A program made the translations under genes and the position numbers. 64,000 nucleotides of DNA from Skeletonema tropicum (Eukaryota > Bacillariophyta > Thalassiosirophyceae > Thalassiosirales > Thalassiosiraceae). Shown piece by piece: positions 10,971-21,052 of this stretch (position 1 is the first letter of the stretch; each line of letters opens with the position of its first letter). The stretch spans positions 4,092,001 to 4,156,000 of the forward strand of contig CM074127.1 in NCBI GenBank assembly GCA_037178625.1. The letters are read 5' to 3'. Under the pieces are notes generated by a model. That model had not been told where the DNA came from, ran no database searches, and saw nothing but the letters and a program-made list of their open reading frames with translations.

Positions 10971-12257
10971 TCAATCCAGATCCAACACATCTTCATCATC
11001 TTCCTCTTCCTCATCAATATCTTCAAATTCTTCGTCCCCAGTTTCCTCCTCTTCAAACAGAGCCCCCTCCTCTGCCTCATCTTCCCCTTCAATATTCCAC
11101 TTGGCTGCCTCTTCCTCCATTCTTTCTCTCCTCCTTTTCTCCATCTCTTTGATCTCCTCGGGAGTCTTAGGTTTCACATTGTTCTGTGCATTATGCTCTG
11201 CTCTACGGCGCTCCCTTTCTAACCGTCTTCCTTCCTTCGACCCGTCATTTGCAGAGAAGGTTTGCTGAGGAGGCTTTTGATCTTCCTGGGCCTTTCGACG
11301 CGCTTGGTCCTTCTTACGGTCACGTTTTTGGCGCTCTGCCTCTTCGAGCTTTCTGGTACGTGTTTTGATGTTTGGAAGAGCAGGGATGTTCTTCACTTGC
11401 TTCCCATTCAGCGCATTACTCACAAGAGCATTCATTGAGTTGAATGTCAGGGAATCCTCAAGAGGTATGATTGATGTTTTGAGCCGTCCATCACCTTCTG
11501 CTAAGCCTCCACTGACCTTTTTGAAAACAACAAATCGATGCTCTCCAGCAACATATTCAGGGAGATACTCCTCAAGATTCGTGAGGAAGAGAAGTGTACT
11601 ATCAACTGATGCAAATTGAACAGAAGGATATTTGCCCAAAAGATTTGCCATTGCATGCTTTACAAATGGTTCTGGCTTTCCTCCTTTAAGAAGCAATCCA
11701 CAAACATCTTTATTCAGACATTTCTCTTTCAGTTCCTTAGTTTTCTCAATCTTGGCAGCGTGAGGCTCTAACATCTGTTTTAGCAACTTTGTAAGCATCG
11801 CTCCAGTCTTAAGATGCTTTTCAGGAACCTGTTTGGGAGGACCAACCTTACCAGATACAAAGATAGTTGGTCGCTTCTTTTTGTTGAGTTTAAACTTTTC
11901 GTAGATTGTCTTTCCGGAATCTGGCAACACATGATCACAATCAATTATTGCATAATCGACAGGCGCTGATCCATCATCATGAGAGTCTTGGAAGACACTT
12001 GAAACAGGCAGACCTACTGACCCATCTTTAGCTTCAGGGTGACAGAGAACAGCAAAATCCTTGCCCGATGCTCCCTCTCCAAAGAATACCTCCCGGAGTG
12101 CAAGTTGATCATTGACATCAATACGAGGTATTTCAGCACTCATTCCTTTCATGAAGTAGTAGGCAAGCATTGCAAGAGCAACACCAGCGGCAGGCTTCAG
12201 GAGCTTGTCTAGCGGCGGAGCCTTTTCTGTCGTCTTTTTCTTTGTAACTCGCCCCAT
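10971..12257 (-). CDS. Membrane-anchored protein with thioredoxin-like region and acidic tail
   Basis: Single exon, 428 residues; not recognised as a named family. A basic N-terminus (GRVTKKKTTEK) precedes one hydrophobic segment at about residues 24-40, so it is probably a signal-anchored membrane protein. Residues 50-300 have the alternating beta/alpha look of two thioredoxin-fold modules (for example FAVLCHPE, YAIIDCDHVL, PTIFVSGK, RFVVFKK) but lack any CxxC redox pair, so disulfide chemistry is unlikely. Residues 310-390 are a highly charged Lys/Arg/Glu coiled coil, and the last 30 residues are almost all Asp/Glu. The fold assignment is inference. It might be a diverged relative of ER or mitochondrial TMX/PDI-like proteins, or a DnaJC16-like protein without its J domain. 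Confidence 0.7.
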   Translation of the reverse strand: MGRVTKKKTTEKAPPLDKLLKPAAGVALAMLAYYFMKGMSAEIPRIDVNDQLALREVFFGEGASGKDFAVLCHPEAKDGSVGLPVSSVFQDSHDDGSAPVDYAIIDCDHVLPDSGKTIYEKFKLNKKKRPTIFVSGKVGPPKQVPEKHLKTGAMLTKLLKQMLEPHAAKIEKTKELKEKCLNKDVCGLLLKGGKPEPFVKHAMANLLGKYPSVQFASVDSTLLFLTNLEEYLPEYVAGEHRFVVFKKVSGGLAEGDGRLKTSIIPLEDSLTFNSMNALVSNALNGKQVKNIPALPNIKTRTRKLEEAERQKRDRKKDQARRKAQEDQKPPQQTFSANDGSKEGRRLERERRRAEHNAQNNVKPKTPEEIKEMEKRRRERMEEEAAKWNIEGEDEAEEGALFEEEETGDEEFEDIDEEEEDDEDVLDLD

Positions 12258-12748
12258 ATTTCAAATTTTAGTGATGTAGAGAGATAAGAAGATGCTACTG
12301 TGTACACAGTTCTTATGATGCTGTATGCTTCATGGTCGGTAGTGTGCGGTGAGCGGCATAAGCGCTGGTTCATTTTTTGAAGTTTCACGTGGAGGCTGTG
12401 TTACAAGTTATCTACGGCTACCACCACCTATCTACGGCTACCAACAGCCTCGGCCGATTCTTCTGCTCGGCCGGCCGGGCGGACGTTCTCTCTTCTCTTT
12501 ATTTCACCGATACGGATGCACGGACAAAAGCTTTGTGTCCTAAAACTGCATGCATTGATGCAGCATTGCAAGTGACTCCTTTGAGTAGTTGCAAGCTGGT
12601 TGGGAGCGATAGCTATGTTTATGGCCGTCGGGAAAATAAACTGATCGTGCTTGCGTTGGCCTTTTCCTTGTCATTTGTTCAGAGGAACTTATCGCATAAA
12701 ATTCTTTGTTGCCCGGGAATTAGAAGCAAGAACTTTCAAATCAACAAA
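12258..12748. other. Divergent promoter region with a short direct repeat
   Basis: Region between the minus-strand gene ending upstream at 12257 and the rhodanese start at 12749. The word ATCTACGGCTACCA occurs twice within about 35 bases (near 12411-12445). The plus strand is open in frame with the rhodanese from about 12377, so a longer N-terminal extension cannot be excluded. That extension has no clear targeting signal. Confidence 0.4.
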
Positions 12749-13175
12749 ATGTCATCGATCAATACTCCTGAAGAAGTAATGGCTGCAGAGCGAGAGCAAG
12801 GTGCAGTATTCTTGGATGTTCGAGGTGAAGACGAAGTGAAGGCAGAGAGTCTTCAATTAAGACCATTTAAGCAAGCGAAATGTTCTTTAGATGATTGCTC
12901 TGAATTGATGAGTAAAGCTGAGACTCTCTTGCCTGATAAGAGTGGTGAGTTACATAGTATGAATGCTTACTTAAAATGCTCACTCTTCTTCCACAATTAA
13001 CTCATTTCTACGATGTTTTTTTTGTGGTTTCTCAAACAAATAAAATATAGCACCAGTTATCATTTTCTGTCGCTCTGGACGCAGAGCAGGCAAGGCGAAG
13101 GAGATATTAGAGCAAAAGGGTTACAAGAAAGTGCTAAACGCTGGTGGAGTGAGAGATTTGAGTTACTTGTCGTAG
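12749..13175 (+). CDS. Small single-domain rhodanese-like sulfurtransferase
   Basis: Rhodanese-fold protein of about 106 residues, from exons 12749-12944 and 13051-13175 around a 106-bp intron (donor GTGAGT, acceptor TATAG; phase 1). It starts MSSINTPEEV and shows the rhodanese signature VFLDVRGEDE near residue 28. The active-site loop IIFCRSGRRAGKA carries the catalytic cysteine, followed by a helix and the VLNAGGVRDL end typical of PspE/GlpE-like single domains. It probably transfers sulfane sulfur to a thiophilic acceptor, but the natural substrate is unknown. Translation without splicing stops in the intron, which supports the intron. The gene is divergent from its left neighbour and convergent with the SRPBCC gene. 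Confidence 0.85.
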
Positions 13176-13278
13176 AGATTCTATTTGAAAATGTGTCTCC
13201 ATACCGTATACAATACTATTTAGAAAGTCATTAAATGCAGTTTTTCTATCATTCTAATTCAATCATTCAATTAGATTG

Positions 13279-14313
13279 TTACTCAAGATAGGCTCCAAGA
13301 GTTTCGTTTTCATAATCAAGAATGAAGTCAGCGAATCCACCCTGACCACCTTCATCTGCTGATGATTGAGAATTCATGGAACTATGTTTGCTTTCCATTA
13401 CGCCATTCATTCCAACGTTCATTGCTGCTCTCTTTACTGCTCTCAAGTTAGTTGGTACATCCTCTCTTATCCTCCATTCCAATGCGGCTCTGCATCATGA
13501 AAAAGTTGGTAAGAACAAGGTTGATAGAAACTACAAAAAAAGAAAGAATCGAAAGGATGAGTAAACTTACACTGGCACTGGCCCTTTCGGCCGCACATCA
13601 ACAGTGTAGCTGACTGTTGTCTCAGCTTCACCAGTAAATGGATTATCTGGCATTTGCACTACACGCCATGTTCCATCAAATTCGGAGAAGAACTGACTGT
13701 CTACGCATTTAAAGTTGATTCGACGCTCCTCCGGGAACATGCTCGATGATGACACTGGTGAAGGACTCAACTTTGCATCTAATTCGTGTGACTGTGTTAT
13801 TGGTCCAGCCTTCCCAGCAACTACAATGGATTCTGTCATGTCCATCGTTACGTCAGCGCCGAATTCAAAGCCAATGATTTTCTGTGCACCTCTTTGATAT
13901 AATCTGCATTCATAAGAGCCATCCCCTGCATTGCCAGTAGGAGCTCCACTGACACGCTTGCTAGCTACCAAGTTCGGAACATGAGTACTTAAATTGTCGT
14001 AGTCAGTGAGAATTGCCCACACATCCATCAACGAGGCATCCACAACGATTTCGCCAGCGATACGTCTTGAATTTGATGATGTCTTCTCGATTCTAACAGC
14101 AACTAGCTCACATTCTTCACCGGTTGTAGATACTTCTGACGCAGATGGAGTTCCTCCAAACCACCATGACATTTGAAGCGACGATGATGATGACTTTGTT
14201 GTTGTTGCTGTTGCTGTTGATTTTGTTATTATGCAGTGCTGGGGCGGTGGTGACACGAAAGCATTCACGTTGACCCCGACAGAGAGAAGAAATGCAGAAA
14301 GTACTATTTTCAT
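13279..14313 (-). CDS. Plastid-targeted SRPBCC (polyketide cyclase/COQ10-like) protein
   Basis: Lipid-binding START-superfamily protein, about 317 residues. Exons are 14313-13571 and 13489-13279, with an 81-bp intron (donor GTAAGT, acceptor TGCAG) that joins GPVPV to AALEWRIRED. The N-terminus MKIVLSAFLLSVGVNVNA followed by FVSPP is a diatom bipartite plastid presequence: signal peptide, then an Ala-Phe junction. The domain runs from about residue 60 (RRIAGEIVVDASLMDVWAIL) through the YDNLSTHVPNLVASKR segment to the WRVVQMP strand and a C-terminal helix with NLRAVKRAA. Plant chloroplast homologues of this type are known but poorly characterised. The ligand is unknown. The frame is open 27 nt upstream, but only from a non-ATG codon, so 14313 is chosen. 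Confidence 0.85.
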
Positions 14314-14978
14314 CTTGAGAATTGTTGAGTAAACTGGCAAGGCTGCTGAAAAATGACTGTAGCGTGATCTCTATTTCTTCGTAACAATTGATATGGTAGT
14401 CAGAGGTGATAGATAAAGCAGCTGTCGTAGTTATTTACTTACTGAATAAGAGCAATGCTTATTCCACCTGTTCTTTTCCACATGGTGGTGTCAGTTGCTT
14501 CAGTGTTGCGTTGCCACAAACTGGCGCGAGCCGCGAGCGATGGAGGGCGAGTCAGCGCAAAGATAGGACGTGGGCGGCGTGGGCCGTGCAAGGAATAAAT
14601 GTGACATTACTTAATTGACACATCATTACACACTTGATATGTAAGCTGTCTCACAATTCACAATGCATGCTCAAGCTCAAATAAGCAACGACAACACGCA
14701 CTTTTCAAAATTTTGCATGCGGCCGGAGTACTGTAGTTTGCTCGTAATAGTCGTAGTAGTAGTCCTTCTCTCTCGAGCTCTAGAGTAAAGAGAGAGAGAG
14801 AGAGAGAGGTGCAGTCTTTCATCAGAAGCCTCAATAACGTTGGGGAAGGGCGAGTAGAAGGTTTTTGCATTCATTACTATTTTGCAACAAGATGTATCAA
14901 CAGATGTGTCAAGATTTTGTAGATTCAGATAGAGAAGATAGTTGTCAATAAAAAATCATACCAATACGTACAAATAAA
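14314..14978. other. Divergent promoter region with an (AG)10 microsatellite
   Basis: Region between the start of the SRPBCC gene and the start of the LRR gene. No conserved-looking frame is seen. A perfect AG dinucleotide tract occupies about 14789-14808, followed by a pyrimidine-rich strand towards the LRR start. The tract is the only clear feature. Confidence 0.6.
14789..14808. repeat. (AG)10 simple-sequence repeat
   Basis: Ten uninterrupted AG units in the 5' flank of the LRR gene. Such tracts are length-polymorphic and may act as GAGA-like promoter elements; function here is not shown. Confidence 0.9.
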
Positions 14979-17060
14979 ATGAATGATCTTGACGATAGAA
15001 TCGCCGCTAAGCGGAAAGAAAGGAAGAAAACTAAGAGTAAAAAGAAGCGTCGTTCTCTTGAAGAGGATGATGGTGTTGTTATTGGCCAACTGAAATCTCC
15101 ACCTGAACTGCTTCTGAACAACAATCAAGCTTCGAAGTTCAGTGGCAGTAGTATCGATAGCAGCTTAAGTAGTAAAGGGAAGAATTCGAAGGACGGGAGC
15201 TCGGAACATTATGTTGTGAAAGTTGCAAACATGCCAACAGACAACATGCCCGGAGCATATGCGGCTAAACCAACTGATGTATCTAGAGCAGAACAATTTA
15301 AGAATGGTACGCCATCAACTGAAGCAGAACCAGCAACCAAACCTGGAGCATTTAGTGCAACCTTTGAAGATTTGTCGGCAGCAGAGAGACTGAAGTTTGG
15401 GATGGTGTCGGCAGAGATTCAACCAGCGACAATACCGGGTGCATTTCGTGCCAGCAATGAAGATTTATCGGCAGCAGAAAGACTGAAATTTGGGATGGCG
15501 TCAGCAGAGATCAAACCAGCGGCAATACCGGGTGCATTTAGTGGCATGGCGTCAGCAGAGATCAAACCAGCGACGATGCCGGGTGCATTTAGAGCTAGCA
15601 ATGAAGATTTATCGGCAGCGGAAAGGCTCAAATTTGGCTTAGTTTCAAACGCTGAAGTTTCACAAGTGACACAAACCCCGCAACCGCAACCGCAACCGCA
15701 AGCCCCAGGCGTTTATTCCATGAGTAACGAAGAGATGACCGCGGCGGAAAGATTGAAGTTTGGCATTGCGCAACCTTTGCCTGTTATAGATCACCAAGCA
15801 TCAGGTTTTGATCGAACATCTGACTACAATCAAAGCTACGCGTCAAATTTGACGAATGACTATTGGGCAACGCAACCAAATCAAGAGGAGAACAGTGATG
15901 CAGTGGTTCAAGCTGAAGTAGTGTCTGATCATGATCATGATCATGATGGTGGTGGTGATGACGATTTCCTTACACACGAATCCGACGTATTCCATTGGGA
16001 TGGGGAATTGAAACCAAAGCAATGGCGTTATCTCTTTACTATTTGCTCAGTTCTATCATTCATAATCATTATCAGCCTGTCAGCAGCTTTGGATGCAGCA
16101 AAAAACAAAAACTCTGCATCTTCTGCTGGTGAGAATACAAAACCAAAGCAACAAATACCAACAATATCGCCTGAACTTCCACCAGTTGATGTCAGCTGGT
16201 GCTTTAATACCTCTGAGTTCATGGAAAATGCTCGGTATGCATCGCTTCGATCAGCACTTGTCGCTTCTGGGATATCGACTGGTACCGAGTTTGCGACTGA
16301 TGATTCCTACCAACGCAAGTCATTATGCTGGTTGACGTTTGGAGATGCATTACAAATTAATTCGTCTGATCCGTTCATTGAGCAACGATATGCACTAGCT
16401 ACATTATTTTACAAATTCAATGAACCTAACAAACTTTTGTCATCAGGTTGGCTAGCAGGCAAACAAGAATGCAACTGGACGCCAATGGTAGAATGTGATG
16501 TGAGAACAGGATCAACGGTTTCAAAACTCAATATCTCAGGTTTGGATTTGCAAGGACAGCTTCCAAAAGAATTAAGCTCTCTTCGATATGTTACTCATCT
16601 TGACTTGTCGAAAAACCTCCTGAACGGGGGCGTAGCGAGAGCAACATCAGGCTGGAATGAGTTACAAGAACTCAGGCTTGCACATAACAGGCTCGAAACA
16701 GTACCGGATATAATTGACGTCATGTCGTCAATGACTTACTTTGATATATCTTCGAACAACATCACTGGCCAAATTCCATCATTTTTGACATTTGCGAGAA
16801 ACCTTGAATACCTGGATATATCTTCGAATGCATTCAGCAGCGTCATTCCAGGCTATTTGGGTGGCAATCTACAACTGCTGGATTCGTTGTATATGCACTC
16901 AAATGATATAACTGGTAAAGTACCACAATCAATTTGTGACCTACGCAACGTCAACTTGAGACATCTGAGCGTTGATTGCGGTGTTTGGGAGGCACTTTTG
17001 GCAAGTGATGTCAGTTGTGATGTACCGCAATGCTGCACAGCTTGCAATGATTATGATTAG
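14979..17060 (+). CDS. Single-pass membrane LRR protein with N-terminal AERLKFG repeats
   Basis: Single exon, 693 residues. The N-terminus is strongly basic (residues 5-25, AKRKERKKTKSKKKRR). Residues 85-270 hold five or six copies of a roughly 29-residue unit ending AAERLKFG, with core PGAF-x5-EDLSAAERLKFG; one copy is cut short, leaving PGAFSGMAS. An acidic HDHDHD stretch precedes one transmembrane helix at about 351-372 (FTICSVLSFIIIISLSAAL). The C-terminal half has a cysteine pair region and about five plant-type leucine-rich repeats (LDLSKNLL, FDISSNNITGQIP, LDISSNAF), ending in a Cys-rich cap. By analogy with diatom LRR receptor-like proteins, the LRRs would be extracellular and the repeats cytosolic, binding unknown partners. 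There is no kinase domain. Confidence 0.85.
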   Translation: MNDLDDRIAAKRKERKKTKSKKKRRSLEEDDGVVIGQLKSPPELLLNNNQASKFSGSSIDSSLSSKGKNSKDGSSEHYVVKVANMPTDNMPGAYAAKPTDVSRAEQFKNGTPSTEAEPATKPGAFSATFEDLSAAERLKFGMVSAEIQPATIPGAFRASNEDLSAAERLKFGMASAEIKPAAIPGAFSGMASAEIKPATMPGAFRASNEDLSAAERLKFGLVSNAEVSQVTQTPQPQPQPQAPGVYSMSNEEMTAAERLKFGIAQPLPVIDHQASGFDRTSDYNQSYASNLTNDYWATQPNQEENSDAVVQAEVVSDHDHDHDGGGDDDFLTHESDVFHWDGELKPKQWRYLFTICSVLSFIIIISLSAALDAAKNKNSASSAGENTKPKQQIPTISPELPPVDVSWCFNTSEFMENARYASLRSALVASGISTGTEFATDDSYQRKSLCWLTFGDALQINSSDPFIEQRYALATLFYKFNEPNKLLSSGWLAGKQECNWTPMVECDVRTGSTVSKLNISGLDLQGQLPKELSSLRYVTHLDLSKNLLNGGVARATSGWNELQELRLAHNRLETVPDIIDVMSSMTYFDISSNNITGQIPSFLTFARNLEYLDISSNAFSSVIPGYLGGNLQLLDSLYMHSNDITGKVPQSICDLRNVNLRHLSVDCGVWEALLASDVSCDVPQCCTACNDYD

Positions 17061-17166
17061 TTGGACAAGAAGAACTTCATGAAGTAAATTAATATGTATG
17101 AAATTAGAACTGAATTAATAGCTTGTGCCATACCATACTCTTGAAGGTCATCTATTGTGATTTCAC

Positions 17167-17724
17167 TTAACCATATGGTGTTGTACCAACTACAAATGAT
17201 GCTTTGCTCGTTGCTTCTATTAGTCCTTTACCAAGTGACTTGAAAAGTCTCTTTGCTTTCACTTTCCAACCCTTCTTTTTCATTTCTTCTATTCTCTCTT
17301 GCTCTGCTTTCAGTTTCTCAGCTTTCACAATGTGCTCAATGATTAGCCTGTTATACTTTTCATTTCTTTCTTTCAGAGATTCAGCAATAGCAGTCTCCAA
17401 GTCAGTCTCTCGCTCCGTGTAATTCCAGCCAAGGCTTCGGCGAGGGGGCATGTCGGGCTCAGCATCCGTCGATAGCTCATCGACAACATTGTACGATCGT
17501 GTACGCACTACTGAGAAACGCACTCTGTGTCGCTGTCCTGATTGCATCAAGTGCTCTTCTTGGAAATGCTCTGAAGAAGTAGACGATTCTTCGTCATCAG
17601 TGCTGCTGTCGCTACTAATTATTATGGATGGGACGGAGTTTCTCCCATTTTGCTCCGAGCTCTCTATTTTAAATGAAGAAGGCATGTCAATATCTGCTGT
17701 TTCACTACCGCTGCTTTTGCTCAT
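17167..17724 (-). CDS. Stramenopile RVxF/LGW-motif protein (possible PP1 docking)
   Basis: Single exon, 185 residues, no transmembrane segment. Residues 1-70 are Ser/Glu-rich and probably disordered. The centre carries RVRFSVVRTRSYNV followed some 25 residues later by RRSLGWNYTERE. This pairing of an (R)VxF-type strand with a downstream LGW box recurs in many uncharacterised diatom proteins, and RVxF is the classical protein-phosphatase-1 docking motif. The C-terminal third is a charged helix (ESLKERNEKYNRLIIEHIVKA) ending with a basic KKKGWKVKAKRLFKSLGKG segment that could bind membranes or nucleic acid. Function is not known. It ends 106 bp beyond the convergent LRR gene. Confidence 0.7.
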   Translation of the reverse strand: MSKSSGSETADIDMPSSFKIESSEQNGRNSVPSIIISSDSSTDDEESSTSSEHFQEEHLMQSGQRHRVRFSVVRTRSYNVVDELSTDAEPDMPPRRSLGWNYTERETDLETAIAESLKERNEKYNRLIIEHIVKAEKLKAEQERIEEMKKKGWKVKAKRLFKSLGKGLIEATSKASFVVGTTPYG

Positions 17725-20700
17725 TGCGATGTATCTTTAAAAAGTATAGTTCTCCGGTTGCGCTGTTGTACTGATAGTTTATGTCAACTGTTTATTTGTG
17801 AGCTGTTCGTGTTTAGTCGTTGTTTGTTTGTGTTGTGGACTGTGTGGTTGGCGATGAAGCGTGCTCTTGTTTGCTTCAAAATCGAAAAAAAAATGTGAGT
17901 CAGCGTCAGCCGTGCGTGCTCTGCATCTGTTCCCTGCGTTGGTGGGATTAGATTTTGGGTTCTATGGTGTTCTTTGATGGTCCCACTGGGACTGCCTTAC
18001 GGCTTCTCCGACGGGTCATTGCAAGATTGGTCGTTGCTTTTGGTTTGTCCTTCCGTATTCCCACAGTTTCTAAGACATACTGTGGTATTAACCCGGATTT
18101 GCAACCCAAGTAGCAAAAGCTACAGAGGAATTCGTAGCGTGATTATACAATAAAAATATATCACGGTCAGGAGCGTGGTATGTCGGTCTTAATTGTGGTA
18201 TTTTATGGTCATTTTGCAACCGAAGTTGCAAAAATCCTTGCAAAAGAGCATGCTTTTTGCAACTTTTGCAACCCAAAGTAAACGCAGTGTGACAGCGCAG
18301 AGCGGTCATTGGTCACACTTCTTTTCCATCGCTCCGGCAGGCGCCGATCACCATAAGTACACTCTAGCCCAGCTAGATCAACACACCATCATCTATACGA
18401 CCGTGCGACAGCAGAATACATTGTATGGCGATCCCATAAGGCAGCTGAATCGAATGGTATGGCTGATGTCGAACGATATATCGATCATCTAGTAGAGAGA
18501 CGTATCGTCCATACCATACATCAGCGGCTGACATATTGTATGTGTGTGTCGACACAAATATCACGTTTGGTGTGATAAAAAACGAGTATAATAGAGGATT
18601 ATGTACGGGGTACAATGATGGCGCACTCACTACTTGCATGGGTATAGCGTACTGATCGATGAGTCAGTTGGCAACAGAAGATGAAAATTGACTTGAAAAG
18701 CTAATTCAACACACATAATGCACACATGTTCATGGCATTGGGTAATAGGATATATTAGATCTTTCCGAGACACTGCAAATAACATAACATTGAATAACAA
18801 CTAATTATTGACGGAACGTGCGTACGACTTATCATAGAAAAGCATTTTGCCATATGATAGGATGTCAGGGATAAGCGCAACGCACATCACCCTCTTAGAC
18901 GACAACATCATTGACGACCACTCGTCTGAGCACACTCAGAGATAGCCACGATAACATTTCAAACAACATCTCACGTCCACTCAATTGTTGAAAACTGCCG
19001 CTGCTGTTGTCCTAGATGTGATCTTCCCTCCGGTTTGGATTGATTTGCTGTGAGAAACTTACATAATGCTGCAAGCACACGCTGGCCTCTTTTTCAATGA
19101 TGCTCTCAGTGATTCTATAACGCTAATGACGACGATCGACGGCTCTGACGGAAGCTCACAATATGCAATACCATTTCATGGCCAATGGCGGTGGCTGAAC
19201 GACGACCCAAGGGCAAATGAAGCGCGTGTCATGGTAGGCATGTCTTGTGTCAATGTCTTTGTAGGTCTTTGTCATAAAGAAAAATCACATTTTTCACGTG
19301 ATCTGACATATGTGACTACTATGTGACCATGTATGTGATTACACGGTTGCAAAAATAGTTGCAAATACTCCGAGTACAAGCGTAGAAAAGTAAAAGTACG
19401 TTGGAATCAGTATGGCAACAGTATAACTCTAACTAAGGATAAAGGTGGTATGTAAGCAGAGTACTGGCATCTACATAACGGTACTGTAAACGCTAACTCT
19501 CGCCAAACATTTTTTCATCACCACACACACATCGCACAACTCCACAAATATGATGACCATGGGCACGATGGTATGTTCATGGCGTCCTATTATACAAAGC
19601 CGCCTTTGGGTAAACGCTTTAGCTTTTTTTGCGATCCTCCTGAGAGATACATTTTCTATATAAAACCCCGAAAAGCGCAAACGATTACTGAAATGATAAC
19701 AAATAGAAAAATAATTTGTCAACCTCATATTTTCTCGCTGACATTATCTCAGGCTGCCGCTGCCACATATATCCAAAGCGAGTCAGTATAGGTGCCATTG
19801 GATCGACTCCGCCCACACCAATCGATCAATTAACATACCATAACCAATTATGACGCAAATCTTAGGCAAAATCGCCACACCCACGGAGAAAATAATTAAT
19901 CCAGCCACATCACCTTTTGACTGCCACCAGCCGATCCGTCGCAACTACATGTGCTATAACAGGAGCGGTAGAGACTCATATAAGCCTCCCAAACCCTCCC
20001 CCTCAATCAAATATAATATATAGTGACGTTTGGTACGCTTAGAGCAGATATAAGAGTCCTATTGTCTCCCCAAAACAAAGTGCCAACCAGAGCATGTATT
20101 CCATCACACACAAAAACAACAATCGACAATAAATTATAATATTATGCCACTATAATCGTCAAAAACACGTAACATACATCCTAATGATCATTAGATACAT
20201 CGGTAGCAGTATGGGCATGTCAATTGTTGGGTTAACTTCGACATTATTAGGTCTCATAATTATGAAATAATGCATCTTTACAAATGTAACAAGTATGGTA
20301 TATACCACACAATATTGTCAAACCTGAAGCGGTCCATACACCCCCAACATCGTCAGTTATGAAGTTTATATATTAAATCATATTTGGGGTGTTGTAATTG
20401 ACAGGCAATATGGTTTATTGTTGTGTGTTGATCAAGTGACACATCACACATCTAACAGCTGGGACTCTGGATTAAATATCAATAGAGAGAGTGGTTCCAG
20501 ACGTTTCACATAACCTCAGACATCATTACTGCATAATATACGAGAATTGTTGAGTGACGAACCATATATTACAGCGTATCATTGCCAAAAGGGCCGTATC
20601 AGAGGTGGGCGGAGATGGCCAATTATCATGGCGTCGGTTCTCGTCGGTTGCGACAACAATTTCTCAATGAAGAAATTTATCGTGACAGGAATTCTCCTCT

Positions 20701-21052
20701 CTGATATAGCCAATAATACTGAAGAGCGATAGAAGCTCGTATATTGGTCATATTCGAGACGTAAGTGTAGCTGCGGCCATTAATAGGGCTGGCAGTGCTT
20801 CATGGTTGGTGTCAAAAATGGCAGGATTAGGTAGGGTTTATGGGTAGTATGTACGTTGGACTAAGCCCTACGTAGGAATTCAAATCTTAGAAACTGTGTT
20901 CCGTCCGTCCGAAATGTCCTGAAGTGTCCTCTTCCAGGGCGTCAGCACTTCATCATTCATCACCCATCACGCATCGCACCATCATTCACACATTCACCTC
21001 AACTCTCCACGCACCACAAACTTTTCATCGAGCGAGCTCGAACACCTCCACC
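17725..21052. other. Gene-poor AT-rich region with hairpins
   Basis: About 3.3 kb with no supportable gene. The longest plus frame (19066-19326, 86 codons) shows no motif. It contains a cluster of TTGCAA-type hairpins at 18093-18283, a hairpin CCACAGT/ACTGTGG at 18061-18085, an imperfect inverted repeat around 18455-18535, and long AT-rich stretches from 19.8 to 20.6 kb. No terminal inverted repeats bounding a complete element were recognised. The last 300 bp must include the Hsp33 promoter. Confidence 0.6.
18093..18283. repeat. Cluster of TTGCAAC hairpin repeats
   Basis: A perfect 9-bp stem TTTTGCAAC / GTTGCAAAA with a four-base loop lies at 18212-18233. An imperfect copy is at about 18098-18118, and further TTGCAA words are at 18237, 18256 and 18266, each next to AAAA or CCCAA. 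A related pair lies near 19344-19362. Origin is unknown; possibly decayed copies of one small repeat. Confidence 0.6.

Noticed and set aside
19066..19326. 86-codon plus-strand open frame in the gene-poor region
   Set aside because: No motif, no start context, no homologue recognised; length is unremarkable for random sequence.
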